From Pseudomonas crudilactis (GTDB taxonomy: Bacteria > Pseudomonadota > Gammaproteobacteria > Pseudomonadales > Pseudomonadaceae): 64,000 nt of DNA. The position numbers and the translations under genes were made by a program. The stretch is from the NCBI RefSeq assembly GCF_013433315.1, contig NZ_WXVV01000015.1:112668-176667 (forward strand), given 5' to 3'. Positions 51,875 through 60,052 of the stretch are shown here, one piece after another. The notes beneath the pieces are model-generated. The model ran no database searches and was not told the origin of the DNA. It saw only the letters and a list, made by a program, of their open reading frames with translations. Each line of letters begins with the position of its first letter. Position 1 is the first letter of the stretch.

Positions 51875-51906
51875 CCCTCTCCCTCGGGAGAGGGCTGGGG
51901 TGAGGG
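51864..51906. repeat. Palindromic CCCTCACCCTAGCCCTCTCC repeat
   Basis: CCCTCACCCTAGCCCTCTCC and its near-perfect inverse GGGAGAGGGCTGGGGTGAGGG face each other over a 3-base loop. It is the same family as the repeats at 43140-43480. It starts within the last codons of the methyltransferase gene and ends before tam, so it could terminate both. Confidence 0.85.
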
Positions 51907-51917
51907 GCCAATTTATT

Positions 51918-52688
51918 TCAGCGCGTCGCGACGATAAACAAGCGTGGAAATGGCAGCAGTACCGAGCCATCCGCCAGCGCGGGATAAGCCCTCCGCACCT
52001 CCGCCAGATACTGCTCCAGGTACTGCGCCTTTTCCGCCTCGGTCAGCGGACTCAAAAACGGAATCAACCCGCTGCCCTTGAACCACTCCACCACTCCCGC
52101 CGCCCCGCCTGACAGCTGATGGTGATAGGTGGTGCGCCACACATCGACCCGCGCACAATGTGGCCGCAGCATCGAGAAATAATCGCCGGCGCTCGCCATA
52201 TCGGTACGCTGGCCCGCTGCGCCCGCGAGTTTGCTGGCCCAAGGGCCATTCGCGGCGACTTCACGCATCAAGCAATGGGAGGGTTCATTGAGGTTGTCCG
52301 GCATCTGGATCGCCAGACTGCCACCGGCAGACAATTTGCTGGCCAGCGCCGGCAGCAACGACGCGTGATCCGGCACCCACTGCAGCACGGCGTTGGCGAA
52401 GATCACATCGAACGGGCCTTCATCCGCCCATTTATCAATCTCCGCCACATCGAACTGCAACTGCGGCAAGCGCTTGCGTGCTGCATCGATCATGTCCGCC
52501 GAACTGTCCAGCCCGCTGACTTTCGCCCCGGGAAAACGCTGTACCAGCAACTCCGTCGAGTTACCGGGACCACAACCGATATCGACCACGGATCGCGCTT
52601 CAGGCGTGGGAATCGCCGCCAGCAGATCGCGGGCCGGGCGGGTGCGTTCATCTTCGAAAGCGACGTATTGTTTGGCGGACCAACTCAT
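51918..52688 (-). CDS. tam: Trans-aconitate 2-methyltransferase
   Basis: Methylates trans-aconitate, a by-product that inhibits aconitase. The 256-residue product has motif I VVDIGCGPGNSTE and the Tam-typical start MSWSAKQYVAFEDERTRPA, PFDVIFANAVLQWVPDH and MPDNLNEPSH. ATG 52688 follows CAGGAGAA; the longer frame to 52709 has no support. Confidence 0.92.
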   Translation of the reverse strand: MSWSAKQYVAFEDERTRPARDLLAAIPTPEARSVVDIGCGPGNSTELLVQRFPGAKVSGLDSSADMIDAARKRLPQLQFDVAEIDKWADEGPFDVIFANAVLQWVPDHASLLPALASKLSAGGSLAIQMPDNLNEPSHCLMREVAANGPWASKLAGAAGQRTDMASAGDYFSMLRPHCARVDVWRTTYHHQLSGGAAGVVEWFKGSGLIPFLSPLTEAEKAQYLEQYLAEVRRAYPALADGSVLLPFPRLFIVATR

Positions 52689-52857
52689 TGCGTTCTCCTG
52701 TCGGGACATTCAGCGGTCCGTCACGATACAGGCAGCGCCGCGGGCAGTTCCAGAGCGACTGAATTGCAAAGGGTGTCGGACCAACCCGTCGGCTTATCGC
52801 CAATGGGTTGGTTCTCATGAATTGAGCGACCGTCCGTCGAGCCAGACAAAAGCGATT

Positions 52858-52885
52858 TTGACAGCTAAAAAATCGTACCTATAGT
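52858..52885 (+). promoter_or_regulatory. Strong sigma-70 promoter of the AidA/PixA genes
   Basis: TTGACA (52858-52863), 16 bases and TATAGT (52880-52885). It gives a leader of about 170 bases before the first AidA-like ATG. An inverted repeat ACCAACCC / GGGTTGGT lies just upstream (52781-52813). The 52689-53063 gap holds no gene. Confidence 0.8.
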
Positions 52886-53063
52886 CAAGGAGCGGCAGTC
52901 GGAAGGAACCCGAATCAGTCGATTTCGTGCAAGGAGCACGGCCTGTTCATTTCTCGTGATCAGTGGGTTCCCCCAGTAGTGTGCTCGCAAAAGCCATACG
53001 GCAAGCAAGCGTCGTCGTGCCTGGATTGCAGTCCGACGTTCACTATGAAAAAGGAGCATCACC

Positions 53064-53567
53064 ATGTCTCGAGTGACGGATATTCTGGTTTCCATCGACA
53101 CCGAAACCATTCTGAAAAAGTATCCAAACATCAGCAAGGACCCGAAGAACCCCACGCTGATCGATTGGAAACATGTGTACATGGTCACCAATCAGGATAA
53201 CGTCGTCAGTGGTCAGGCCGGTGGCGAGCTGGACCTCAAGGCTCAGGTCGGCGACCTGATTCGCTGGCGTGAAACCAGCCTGTCGCAGAGCTTCGAACAG
53301 GCGGTGATTTTCTACAAATTCATCCCCAATGCCGGGGAGAACCTGATCTCGCCCCCCTCCCCACGCAAGGCCACAGCGTGTGTTGCTGTGCCCAACACAA
53401 GCAATCCATCCGTGCCAAGCTGCCAGAAAGTCGACAACCACTATTGGTCATCCGAAACCCTGGACTGTGGTCGCGTGACCTATCACTTCCACTTCCTGAT
53501 CGTCGACCGCAACTGCCAGATCATCGGCTGCTGCTCGTGGGATCCATTCATCTCCATCCATAACTGA
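53064..53567 (+). CDS. AidA/PixA-family protein (first copy)
   Basis: A 167-residue protein of the AidA/PixA (inclusion-body) family. It begins MSRVTDILVSIDTETILKKYPN and has WKHVYMVTNQDNVVSGQAGGEL, IRWRETSLSQ and YHFHFLIVDR. PixA forms crystalline inclusions in Xenorhabdus and AidA is quorum-controlled in Ralstonia-type bacteria; the molecular role is unknown. AAGGAGCATCACC precedes the ATG. A diverged paralogue follows 122 bp downstream. Confidence 0.88.
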   Translation: MSRVTDILVSIDTETILKKYPNISKDPKNPTLIDWKHVYMVTNQDNVVSGQAGGELDLKAQVGDLIRWRETSLSQSFEQAVIFYKFIPNAGENLISPPSPRKATACVAVPNTSNPSVPSCQKVDNHYWSSETLDCGRVTYHFHFLIVDRNCQIIGCCSWDPFISIHN

Positions 53568-53689
53568 TGATGTGTCGAGCCCTTTGGTGACAAGGGGCTC
53601 GACCGATCCGCTGCCGCTGCGGCCGGAACAGGATGTCTTGCCTTGACCGAAGCGGCTGTCGTCTTGTGCCAACGTCATGAAAGGAATCC

Positions 53690-54232
53690 ATGATGACCAG
53701 CGAACCGATCCCGTCACCCTCATCCGCCGTCACCGACGCACACAATGTGATGCTGATCGTCGATGCCGAATCAGTGCTGGCGCGTTATCCGAACCCAAGT
53801 CTGGACGCTGCCGCGCCAACGAGCATTACCGATGGATTTATCTTTTTCGCCATAGGTAATAACTCGAAAGAAATAGTCATAAATGACAGCATGATAACAA
53901 TCCAGGTCGAAATTGGCCGCGACCTGCACGTTCGTGGACGCTCCGTCAGCCTGATCGCCGAACACAGTGTGGTTGTGTACCGCATGGCAGTGGCTGACAG
54001 CGGCGTGCTTTGCGAACCGAACCTGCAAATTCATACCGACCTGACAGTGCCCGCACCCAACCCGGACGACCCGACAACACCGGGTAGTCGGAAGGCTGAT
54101 GACCATTTCTGGACTTGTACGCCGAAGAAACCCGGCGAGGTGCAATGCGAATTGAGTTTCATGCTGGTCAATCAGCAGTGTGAGGTGGTGGGTTACTTCC
54201 ACTGGACCGTCGACATTGAAATCAAGCTATAG
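53690..54232 (+). CDS. AidA/PixA-family protein (second copy)
   Basis: A 180-residue paralogue of the preceding gene. Shared points are VMLIVDAESVLARYPNPS near the start, RKADDHFWTCTPKKPGEVQC and FMLVNQQCEVVGYFHW near the end. It has an N-terminal extension and lacks some Cys of the first copy. AAGGAATCC precedes ATG 53690. A terminator follows. Confidence 0.85.
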   Translation: MMTSEPIPSPSSAVTDAHNVMLIVDAESVLARYPNPSLDAAAPTSITDGFIFFAIGNNSKEIVINDSMITIQVEIGRDLHVRGRSVSLIAEHSVVVYRMAVADSGVLCEPNLQIHTDLTVPAPNPDDPTTPGSRKADDHFWTCTPKKPGEVQCELSFMLVNQQCEVVGYFHWTVDIEIKL

Positions 54233-54244
54233 AGTACCAATGCC

Positions 54245-54269
54245 AAAACCGGTCGGGAGGCCGGTTTTT
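54245..54269 (+). terminator. Terminator after AidA/PixA genes
   Basis: AAAACCGG-TCGGGAGG-CCGGTTTTT, 13 bases after the stop codon of the second copy. Confidence 0.88.
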
Positions 54270-54353
54270 CAGGGACATCCAGCACATCAATAGAATTTTC
54301 CCAAAGCCGTCAGTGTCTGAATTTCAAGCACTCCACCAATAAGGAACACGGCT

Positions 54354-54764
54354 ATGAAATTCGCAAAAATCTCCCAGAAGCTCGCGATGGTGGCCGGTAG
54401 TCCCAAGACCTTCATGGGCGCATTGATCCTGATCGGATTGTGGGGCTTGAGCGGGCCGATCTTCGATTACAACGACACCTGGCAACTGATCATCAACACC
54501 TCGACCACCATCATCACGTTCCTGATGGTGTTCCTGATCCAGAACACACAGAACCGCGATACCGACATTCTGCATTTGAAGATCGATGAATTGCTGTTAG
54601 TGACCAAAGAGGCGCAGAACGCGATGCTTGGGCTGGAGGCGCTGGATCTTAAGCAACTGGAAGCGCTGCGCAGGCACTACCGGTCGTTGGGCGAGGGTGA
54701 GGTTTTCAATCTTGAGGGGCTGGGCGAGAAGAGCAAGTCGAAGCAGGATTTGAATGAGTGCTGA
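54354..54764 (+). CDS. Low-affinity iron permease-family protein
   Basis: A 136-residue protein with two membrane helices (FMGALILIGLWGLSGPIF and TSTTIITFLMVFLIQNTQNRD) and a helical cytoplasmic tail (LHLKIDELLLVTKEAQNAML). The FLIQNTQNRD motif is typical of the bacterial members of the Fet4-like low-affinity iron permease family, whose bacterial function is not established. AAGGAACACGGCT precedes ATG 54354. Confidence 0.85.
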   Translation: MKFAKISQKLAMVAGSPKTFMGALILIGLWGLSGPIFDYNDTWQLIINTSTTIITFLMVFLIQNTQNRDTDILHLKIDELLLVTKEAQNAMLGLEALDLKQLEALRRHYRSLGEGEVFNLEGLGEKSKSKQDLNEC

Positions 54765-54769
54765 AAAGC

Positions 54770-54800
54770 AAAAGACCGCCGTCCACGGCAGCGGTCTTTT
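54770..54800. terminator. Bidirectional terminator
   Basis: AAAAGACCGC / GCGGTCTTTT with a short GC-rich loop between convergent genes (iron-permease family rightward, DUF4142 leftward). Confidence 0.92.
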
Positions 54801-54808
54801 GATTGTGA

Positions 54809-55312
54809 TTAACGGCTGGCCTGTAACTGGCGAGCCATTTGCAGATGGTTTTGCAGCTTGGGCAACGTCTCATCCGCGAAGGCTTTGATCTCCGGCACGT
54901 CAGTGTTCTGGGCCTCTTGCTGAATCTGCTCGATGGCCTCTTCAGTAGCTTTGACCTGACTCGCGGCATAGGCCTGATCGAAGGATGCGCCTTCAGTCAC
55001 TTGCGGCATCAATTCTTTAGCCTTGCCGGCCAGTTCCTCACGCGGCGCGACCGGCAAGTCGAGCTTCTTGGCGATTTTCGCCAGGTGCTGGTTGGCCGTG
55101 GTGCGATCATTGATGACGACGATGGTGTAGTCCTTGACCTCTTTCGATTCGGCTTTGCTGTGGGCCAGACGACTGGCCTCGATGTCGGCCATGCCCTTGG
55201 CTGAGGCATCGTTGATGAAATCGGCGGGCGACTGGGCAAAAGCGCTGCTGGCACACAGGCCCAACAGCGATGCAAAACTCATGTTGCGTATACGGGTGGC
55301 CATCCGGCTCAT
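54809..55312 (-). CDS. DUF4142 periplasmic protein
   Basis: A 167-residue secreted protein of the DUF4142 (predicted outer-membrane) family, a ferritin-like helical bundle of unknown function. The signal peptide (MSRMATRIRNMSFASLLGLC...SSAFA) is followed by ADFINDASAKGMADIEASRL and ADETLPKLQNHLQMA. ATG 55312 is chosen because it begins the signal; the frame extends to 55369. The KGG gene lies upstream on the same strand. Confidence 0.85.
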   Translation of the reverse strand: MSRMATRIRNMSFASLLGLCASSAFAQSPADFINDASAKGMADIEASRLAHSKAESKEVKDYTIVVINDRTTANQHLAKIAKKLDLPVAPREELAGKAKELMPQVTEGASFDQAYAASQVKATEEAIEQIQQEAQNTDVPEIKAFADETLPKLQNHLQMARQLQASR

Positions 55313-55388
55313 GGTCGCGCCCTCCTCACTTGCGAAATTCAAGCGGGAGCTTACGCCCCCGCCTCTCAATCAAAACTACCTTCACCGA

Positions 55389-55544
55389 CTACTTCGATTT
55401 CTGAGCGGGCTTGCGGCCCATATCTGGTTTTGGCTCTTTGTCGACGGTCGTTGTGGTGGTTTTCCCACCTTTGCGACCTGCTTCAGAGGCCTTCGTTCGA
55501 TCGTTGGCGAAGTTTCCCGAGTTCGAGTTTCTTGAATTAGGCAT
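55389..55544 (-). CDS. Small KGG-motif stress protein
   Basis: A 51-residue hydrophilic protein with the KGG (stress-induced acidophilic/Con-10-like) motif: NFANDRTKASEAGRKGGKTT. Such proteins accumulate under starvation and desiccation. It is shorter than the usual reporting limit. ATG 55544 has AGAGGT upstream. It lies 76 bp before the DUF4142 gene and may be co-transcribed with it. Confidence 0.8.
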   Translation of the reverse strand: MPNSRNSNSGNFANDRTKASEAGRKGGKTTTTTVDKEPKPDMGRKPAQKSK

Positions 55545-55660
55545 GATTCTCTACCTCTTGGTAATGATCGTGGCGAGCAGGTGCCCGCCTAGATTGAGAA
55601 TTTTCTGGCCAGCAAAGGTTTAGAAAAATTGCAGTCGCTGCGACGAACGGCGGCCCCGGA

Positions 55661-57010
55661 TCAACTATTCAACGCGTGATGGTTCAAGCGTTTCACCGCG
55701 TACATCGCCTGATCGGCATGCCTAAACAGTTGCTGCTCCTCACCGCCGTGTTCTGGATAGCGGGCGACGCCAATGCTCGGTTCGATGTGCAGATTGTGGC
55801 CATCGAGGCGCATCGGCTGGACCAGAACCTGTCGGATTTTTTCCGCCACGCCGTCAGCATCTTCCGAGGCCTGAACGCTGTGCAGCAACACGACAAATTC
55901 ATCCCCGCCAATTCTGGCCACGGTATCGGTTTCGCGCACACAGCCCTTGAGGCGGTTGGCCACGGTTTGCAGGAGCATGTCGCCCACAGCATGGCCGAAG
56001 GTGTCGTTGACCTGTTTGAAGCGATCCAGATCGACATACAACAAGGCCATGTGCCCGGATTGCTCGCGCGCGCCGGCCAACGCAGCCTTCAAGCGATCGC
56101 GCAGCAATTCACGATTGGGCAGTTGCGTCAGTTGATCGTACTGCGCCATGCGCCGCAAGCGGGCGTGCAATTGCTGGCGCTCGATGGCCGTGGCGACCTG
56201 GGCGCAAACGTATTGCAGCAGTTCCTTGTCTTGCTCGGTGTAGCGCTCGCCGCCGGGCAGGCTTTTGACGATCAAGGCACCGATGGTGCCGTTCTTCGAG
56301 TTCAACGGCACGCCAAGCCAGCATGGCGAGTTCTGCTCCGCCACCAGCGCGGCGAAATCCGCCGGGGAATCTGCACTGTCTGGCGTCAGAAGAATCGGCT
56401 GTCCGCTACGGATAACTTCCGCACACAGACGTCCAGTGACGGTGCCCGGTCGTTCGGGCTGCAATTCGTCATCGTCGACGTGATAGGGGAAATTCAGTTG
56501 TGCGCAGTGTTCATCGTACAGCGCCACGGAGAAATTCATCGCCGGCAGCCATTCGCCGATAATCAGGTGGATACGTTTGAACAGCGCCAGCAAATCTTCC
56601 GCCGCATGGGCCGCTTCGGATATCGCATAGAGCGCAGCCTGGCGCGATTCGGCTTGTTTGCGCTCGGTGATGTCGCGCGCCACGGCGATGCGCAGTTGGT
56701 CGACTTCCGACCAGCGCGCCGACCAGAGGATGTGCACGACGCTGCCATCCTTGCGCAGATAACGGTTTTCGAAGTTGAGCTTGGGTTCGCCGCCCATGAT
56801 TTCGTTGGCGGCGGCGAGGGTGCGCTGACGATCCGCCGGGTGCACCAGTTCGATCATTTGTCGGCCGATCAATTCTTCAGGCGAATAGCCGAAAACCCGT
56901 TCGCAGGCAGCGCTGACAAAAACGAAGCGGCCTTGCTTGTCGACCGCGCAAACGGCGTCCAGCAACAGGTCGATAAAACTCGCCAACGGCGCGGAATTTC
57001 GGCTTTCCAT
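55661..57010 (-). CDS. PAS-GAF-GGDEF diguanylate cyclase
   Basis: A cytoplasmic cyclic-di-GMP synthase of 449 residues. A PAS domain (about 8-125; ERVFGYSPEELIGRQMIELVHP), a GAF domain (about 145-285; WLGVPLNSKNGTIGALIV) and a GGDEF domain (about 295-445) lie in order. The active site is GGDEF with RETD, the inhibitory site, five residues before. No membrane helix. The start at 57010 (MESRNSAPLASF) has a weak ribosome site; the frame is open to 57085. Signals sensed by PAS and GAF are unknown. Confidence 0.9.
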   Translation of the reverse strand: MESRNSAPLASFIDLLLDAVCAVDKQGRFVFVSAACERVFGYSPEELIGRQMIELVHPADRQRTLAAANEIMGGEPKLNFENRYLRKDGSVVHILWSARWSEVDQLRIAVARDITERKQAESRQAALYAISEAAHAAEDLLALFKRIHLIIGEWLPAMNFSVALYDEHCAQLNFPYHVDDDELQPERPGTVTGRLCAEVIRSGQPILLTPDSADSPADFAALVAEQNSPCWLGVPLNSKNGTIGALIVKSLPGGERYTEQDKELLQYVCAQVATAIERQQLHARLRRMAQYDQLTQLPNRELLRDRLKAALAGAREQSGHMALLYVDLDRFKQVNDTFGHAVGDMLLQTVANRLKGCVRETDTVARIGGDEFVVLLHSVQASEDADGVAEKIRQVLVQPMRLDGHNLHIEPSIGVARYPEHGGEEQQLFRHADQAMYAVKRLNHHALNS

Positions 57011-57089
57011 GGTTCGGCGTGAGTGTCCGGGTAATGCAGCACTGATCAACCATCCCTGACCTCTTGATTGCGCCTCCCTGCACACACCT

Positions 57090-57728
57090 TCAAGCCTTGT
57101 TCGGCATCAGTCCCGGCAGCGCATGCACCAGCGCGTTGATGGCGAAACCGATAAACATCACGCCACACAGGCGGGTGATCAACAATTCGTGACGCTGATA
57201 CAGCGTGCGTACCCGTTGCGCGCCGACCACGCCAATCAGAATAGCGTAGGCCAGCAAGCCGCCGAGGAAACTCAGGGCAATCAGCGCCGGCAGCATCGAC
57301 CAGTTGAGCAGTTCGGCGCGGCTCGACAGGAGCGCGGTGAAGGTCGCGACCGCCACCGGGTAGGCCTTGGGATTGGTCAAGCCAAACAGAATGCCGTGCC
57401 AGAACGGCTTGCGCGCCGCGCCTTGCGGTTCGTCACCGTTGCTGCGCTGGGCGCGCACCGCGCGCCAGCCAAGCCAGAACAGGTACACACCGCTGAGCAC
57501 ACCGAGCACATCAAACGCGGTGCTGCCGATTTCCCGAGCGCCGACAATCGCGATCAGCGCCGTGCTGCACCAGACCACATCGCCGAGCAGATGTCCGCAA
57601 AGAAACCCCGCCCCGGCCCGCCGCCCGTGGGCTGCGCCGATGCCGAATACCGCCAGCACACCCGGCCCGGGCGTAATGCCATAAATGAAACCCGAGGCCA
57701 GCACGGCCATTAGCAACGATGGAGTCAT
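57090..57728 (-). CDS. LysE-family amino-acid exporter
   Basis: A 212-residue inner-membrane protein with about six helices and the RhtB/LysE signature GITPGPGVLAVFGIG near the N-terminus. Family members export amino acids or homoserine lactones. The substrate is unknown. It stands 79 bp upstream of the PAS-GAF cyclase start on the same strand; the fosA gene lies 60 bp further upstream. Confidence 0.88.
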   Translation of the reverse strand: MTPSLLMAVLASGFIYGITPGPGVLAVFGIGAAHGRRAGAGFLCGHLLGDVVWCSTALIAIVGAREIGSTAFDVLGVLSGVYLFWLGWRAVRAQRSNGDEPQGAARKPFWHGILFGLTNPKAYPVAVATFTALLSSRAELLNWSMLPALIALSFLGGLLAYAILIGVVGAQRVRTLYQRHELLITRLCGVMFIGFAINALVHALPGLMPNKA

Positions 57729-57788
57729 GGAAAACCTGCAAGCGGCAGAACACGTGGCCGCCAGTCTATAACAGACAAATGTGTCTGA

Positions 57789-58205
57789 TCATGACTCGTC
57801 GTAAAAACGCATGCCGGCGTACGGTTTTTGCCGACACGCTGCCAGCCGTGAAGCGAGATCGCCGACGTGAACTTCGAGCTTGTGGCCGTCGGGATCGAGG
57901 AAGTAGAACGACGCGCCTTCGCTGCGGTTGTCGCGCCATTCCCGCACGTTCGCGCCTTTTAGCGTCTGCACGAACGTTGAAAAATCGGCTGCAGTGAGGC
58001 TAAACGCGTAATGGGTGTAGTCGACGCACGGTTCGCTTGAACGCAGCGGATCAAGCGACAGACACAACCACAGCCCCGGCAGCGAAAGGTAAGCACCGGC
58101 GTCCCACGTGGCTTCGACGCGCAGCTGCAACACATCGCGATAGAACGCCAGACTGCGCTGCAAATCGCTGACCGCGAGGGTCAGATGGTTGAGGCCGGTG
58201 AGCAT
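57789..58205 (-). CDS. fosA: FosA-family fosfomycin glutathione transferase
   Basis: Opens the epoxide ring of fosfomycin with glutathione; Mn- and K-dependent, cytoplasmic. The 138-residue product begins MLTGLNHLTLAVSDLQRS and has the three metal ligands of P. aeruginosa FosA at His7, His65 and Glu111 (HKLEVHVGDL), plus NRSEGASFYFLDPDG. It is a chromosomal copy of the kind common in Pseudomonas. The gene starts 4 bp after the upstream secreted-protein stop. Confidence 0.93.
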   Translation of the reverse strand: MLTGLNHLTLAVSDLQRSLAFYRDVLQLRVEATWDAGAYLSLPGLWLCLSLDPLRSSEPCVDYTHYAFSLTAADFSTFVQTLKGANVREWRDNRSEGASFYFLDPDGHKLEVHVGDLASRLAACRQKPYAGMRFYDES

Positions 58206-58209
58206 ACGG

Positions 58210-58938
58210 TCAGTAACCTCTGAGGTCTTCGGGGACGATGTATTGCTGGCCGTCGTAGGTCAGGACGACGCGAGTTTTCTTCATATCGATCGTTTTCGAG
58301 ATGCACTCCTTGCCCGACAGGAAGGATTTGTAAACTGAACCACTCGAGCTGACGATCAGATCGGCAAAACCATGGTGGCTCGTCGCGCCGATATCAACAG
58401 TCCTGCGGATTTGCGTGTCTTCGGTGGCACACTCATCCGTCCCTTCGCCGAACTCCTTGCGAATCACCAAGCCTTCCAGCACCGGGCGCAACTTGTTGCC
58501 TTCGCGCACATATAACGCCAAATCGGTTTTTGCGTAAGGATTGGCTCTGGAGCCGTGACTGGCGAATTTCGAACGCAATCCGAATGCACGGACATCTGCT
58601 GCCAATCGGTAGCGGGCCGTATCGATTGTCAGATCGTCGAAACTGATTGCATCGGAATTGTAGGCACCCGGCTTTGCATAAGTAGCGAGGCTCTTGCCGC
58701 TTGTCGAACTGACGAGCGCCAGTTCCAGATCGAACACGCCCATCTCATCGTCGCCCGAATCCGAGAGAAATGAAGACTTCGCCGCAATCGACTGATCGTT
58801 GAACGCCGGCCACGCTTTGCAGCGCGAAAGGGAATGGCCGTCGAACTTCTTCACTTCGCAGGCGGCCTGGGCTTGGGCGGCCATCGTTAAAAGGCCCATC
58901 GCGATGAAAGAGCCCAGCAATGTAGTACGTGAGAACAT
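58210..58938 (-). CDS. Unknown secreted protein, paralogue pair (downstream copy)
   Basis: Not recognised. A 242-residue protein with a signal peptide (MFSRTTLLGSFIAMGLLTMA, cleaved near AQAQAACE) and four Cys outside it (CEVKKF, RCKAWPAF, DECATE, KECISK), fitting two disulfides. It aligns with the next gene upstream along its length: CKAWPAF/CKDWPAY, DTARYRLA/DTARYKLA, TYDGQQYIVPEDLRGY/RYDGKNYVMPEDFKGL. AAGGAAGAATA precedes ATG 58938. fosA follows 4 bp downstream. Confidence 0.75.
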   Translation of the reverse strand: MFSRTTLLGSFIAMGLLTMAAQAQAACEVKKFDGHSLSRCKAWPAFNDQSIAAKSSFLSDSGDDEMGVFDLELALVSSTSGKSLATYAKPGAYNSDAISFDDLTIDTARYRLAADVRAFGLRSKFASHGSRANPYAKTDLALYVREGNKLRPVLEGLVIRKEFGEGTDECATEDTQIRRTVDIGATSHHGFADLIVSSSGSVYKSFLSGKECISKTIDMKKTRVVLTYDGQQYIVPEDLRGY

Positions 58939-58967
58939 TATTCTTCCTTGAGTAAAAGACATCGGTC

Positions 58968-59702
58968 TTAGAGGCCTTTGAAATCTTCAGGCATTACGTA
59001 GTTTTTGCCGTCATAGCGAAGTGTCGTCAAGACAGGTTTTTGCGTGACGGTATTGGATACACACGCCTCGCCTTCGCCCGCGCCAACAGTCGAACTACGG
59101 ATCGTTTTGATCATCAGATCGGCATAACCATGGCTGCTGGTCTTGGCCAACGCCACGGTTCGCGTAGTCTCGTAGCGCTCCCCCGCACAATTGCCATCCC
59201 ACTCCCCGCCATATTCATAAACCACCAGCCGATCCATGACAGGACGCAATGCGTTGCCGTCTTTCACATAGAGCGACAACCAGGTTTCATCCACAGGATT
59301 CACGCGCGAAGAGCCTTTGAACCGTACTCGCACGCCAAAGGCCTGCAATTGCGGCGCGAGCTTATAGCGAGCGGTATCGAATTTCAGTTCGTCCAGCGCG
59401 ATGGCATCAACAGAGAATGCAGAGGGCTGATAAAAGCTCGCTAACGGCTTTGAATCTCCGCTCGCCACCAAGGACAAGCGCAGGTCGTAAAACCCCACAG
59501 TCCCTGACTCGCCATGCACGGGATCGGGCGAGAAGTTGGCGGCGGCGGTGAGCGTCAGCGCTGGATATGCCGGCCAATCTTTGCAGATGGAAAAATCCAT
59601 CTCATGCGCCTTTGGCGCCGGCGTGCAATCGGCCGATGCCTGCCCCGCCAGCAACCACCCGCACAATGCCGCACACCCGATCCAGCCAGACTTCACTGTC
59701 AC
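58968..59702 (-). CDS. Unknown secreted protein, paralogue pair (upstream copy)
   Basis: Not recognised. A 244-residue protein with a signal peptide (cleaved near LAGQASADC) and paired Cys at matching places to its neighbour. GTG 59702 is preferred because AAGGAGCGGGAA lies before it; the ATG at 59720 would add six residues and lacks a site. The gap to the downstream paralogue is 29 bp. The pair probably arose by tandem duplication and may form a complex. Function unknown. Confidence 0.72.
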   Translation of the reverse strand: MTVKSGWIGCAALCGWLLAGQASADCTPAPKAHEMDFSICKDWPAYPALTLTAAANFSPDPVHGESGTVGFYDLRLSLVASGDSKPLASFYQPSAFSVDAIALDELKFDTARYKLAPQLQAFGVRVRFKGSSRVNPVDETWLSLYVKDGNALRPVMDRLVVYEYGGEWDGNCAGERYETTRTVALAKTSSHGYADLMIKTIRSSTVGAGEGEACVSNTVTQKPVLTTLRYDGKNYVMPEDFKGL

Positions 59703-59945
59703 TTCCCGCTCCTTGAGCACTTTTCAGCCGCGCACTATCCGCTGCTGTATCGGCCCTTTCAACCGAAACATCAGTAAACCAAAGTGCATTTCCCGCTTGG
59801 TAGCGAGAAGTCGTTGACGGCGTTGCGGGCGTTGGGGCGATGTTGGCGATTGCCAGGGTGGTGTTGATTCGTGTGTTTGAGAAGAATGGGGTGGCTGTTA
59901 ACTGATGGAACCAATCCGTGATTTATCAGTGTCTGGAAGTCAGTC

Positions 59946-60027
59946 TTCGCGAGCAGGCTCGCTCCCACAGGGATCGCGTTTCTTCAGTTGAAATGCGATC
60001 AAATGTGGGAGCGAGCCTGCTCGCGAA
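59946..60027. repeat. REPIN (variant core)
   Basis: REP copies at 59946-59969 and 60004-60027 carry the variant GAGCAGGCTC instead of GAGCAAGCTC, in both arms, so the stem stays paired. It lies just after the MFS gene. Confidence 0.88.
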
Positions 60028-60052
60028 GGCGTCATTGCAGGCACCGCAAATC

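Noticed and set aside
52865..53191. 108-codon minus-strand frame across the AidA leader
   Set aside because: It is antisense to the AidA gene start and a strong promoter, with no ribosome site.
59811..59904. Short open tail (MLAIARVVLIRVFEKNG...) upstream of the secreted-protein pair
   Set aside because: It might be the last codons of a lost gene, but no family is recognisable and no start or upstream part is present.
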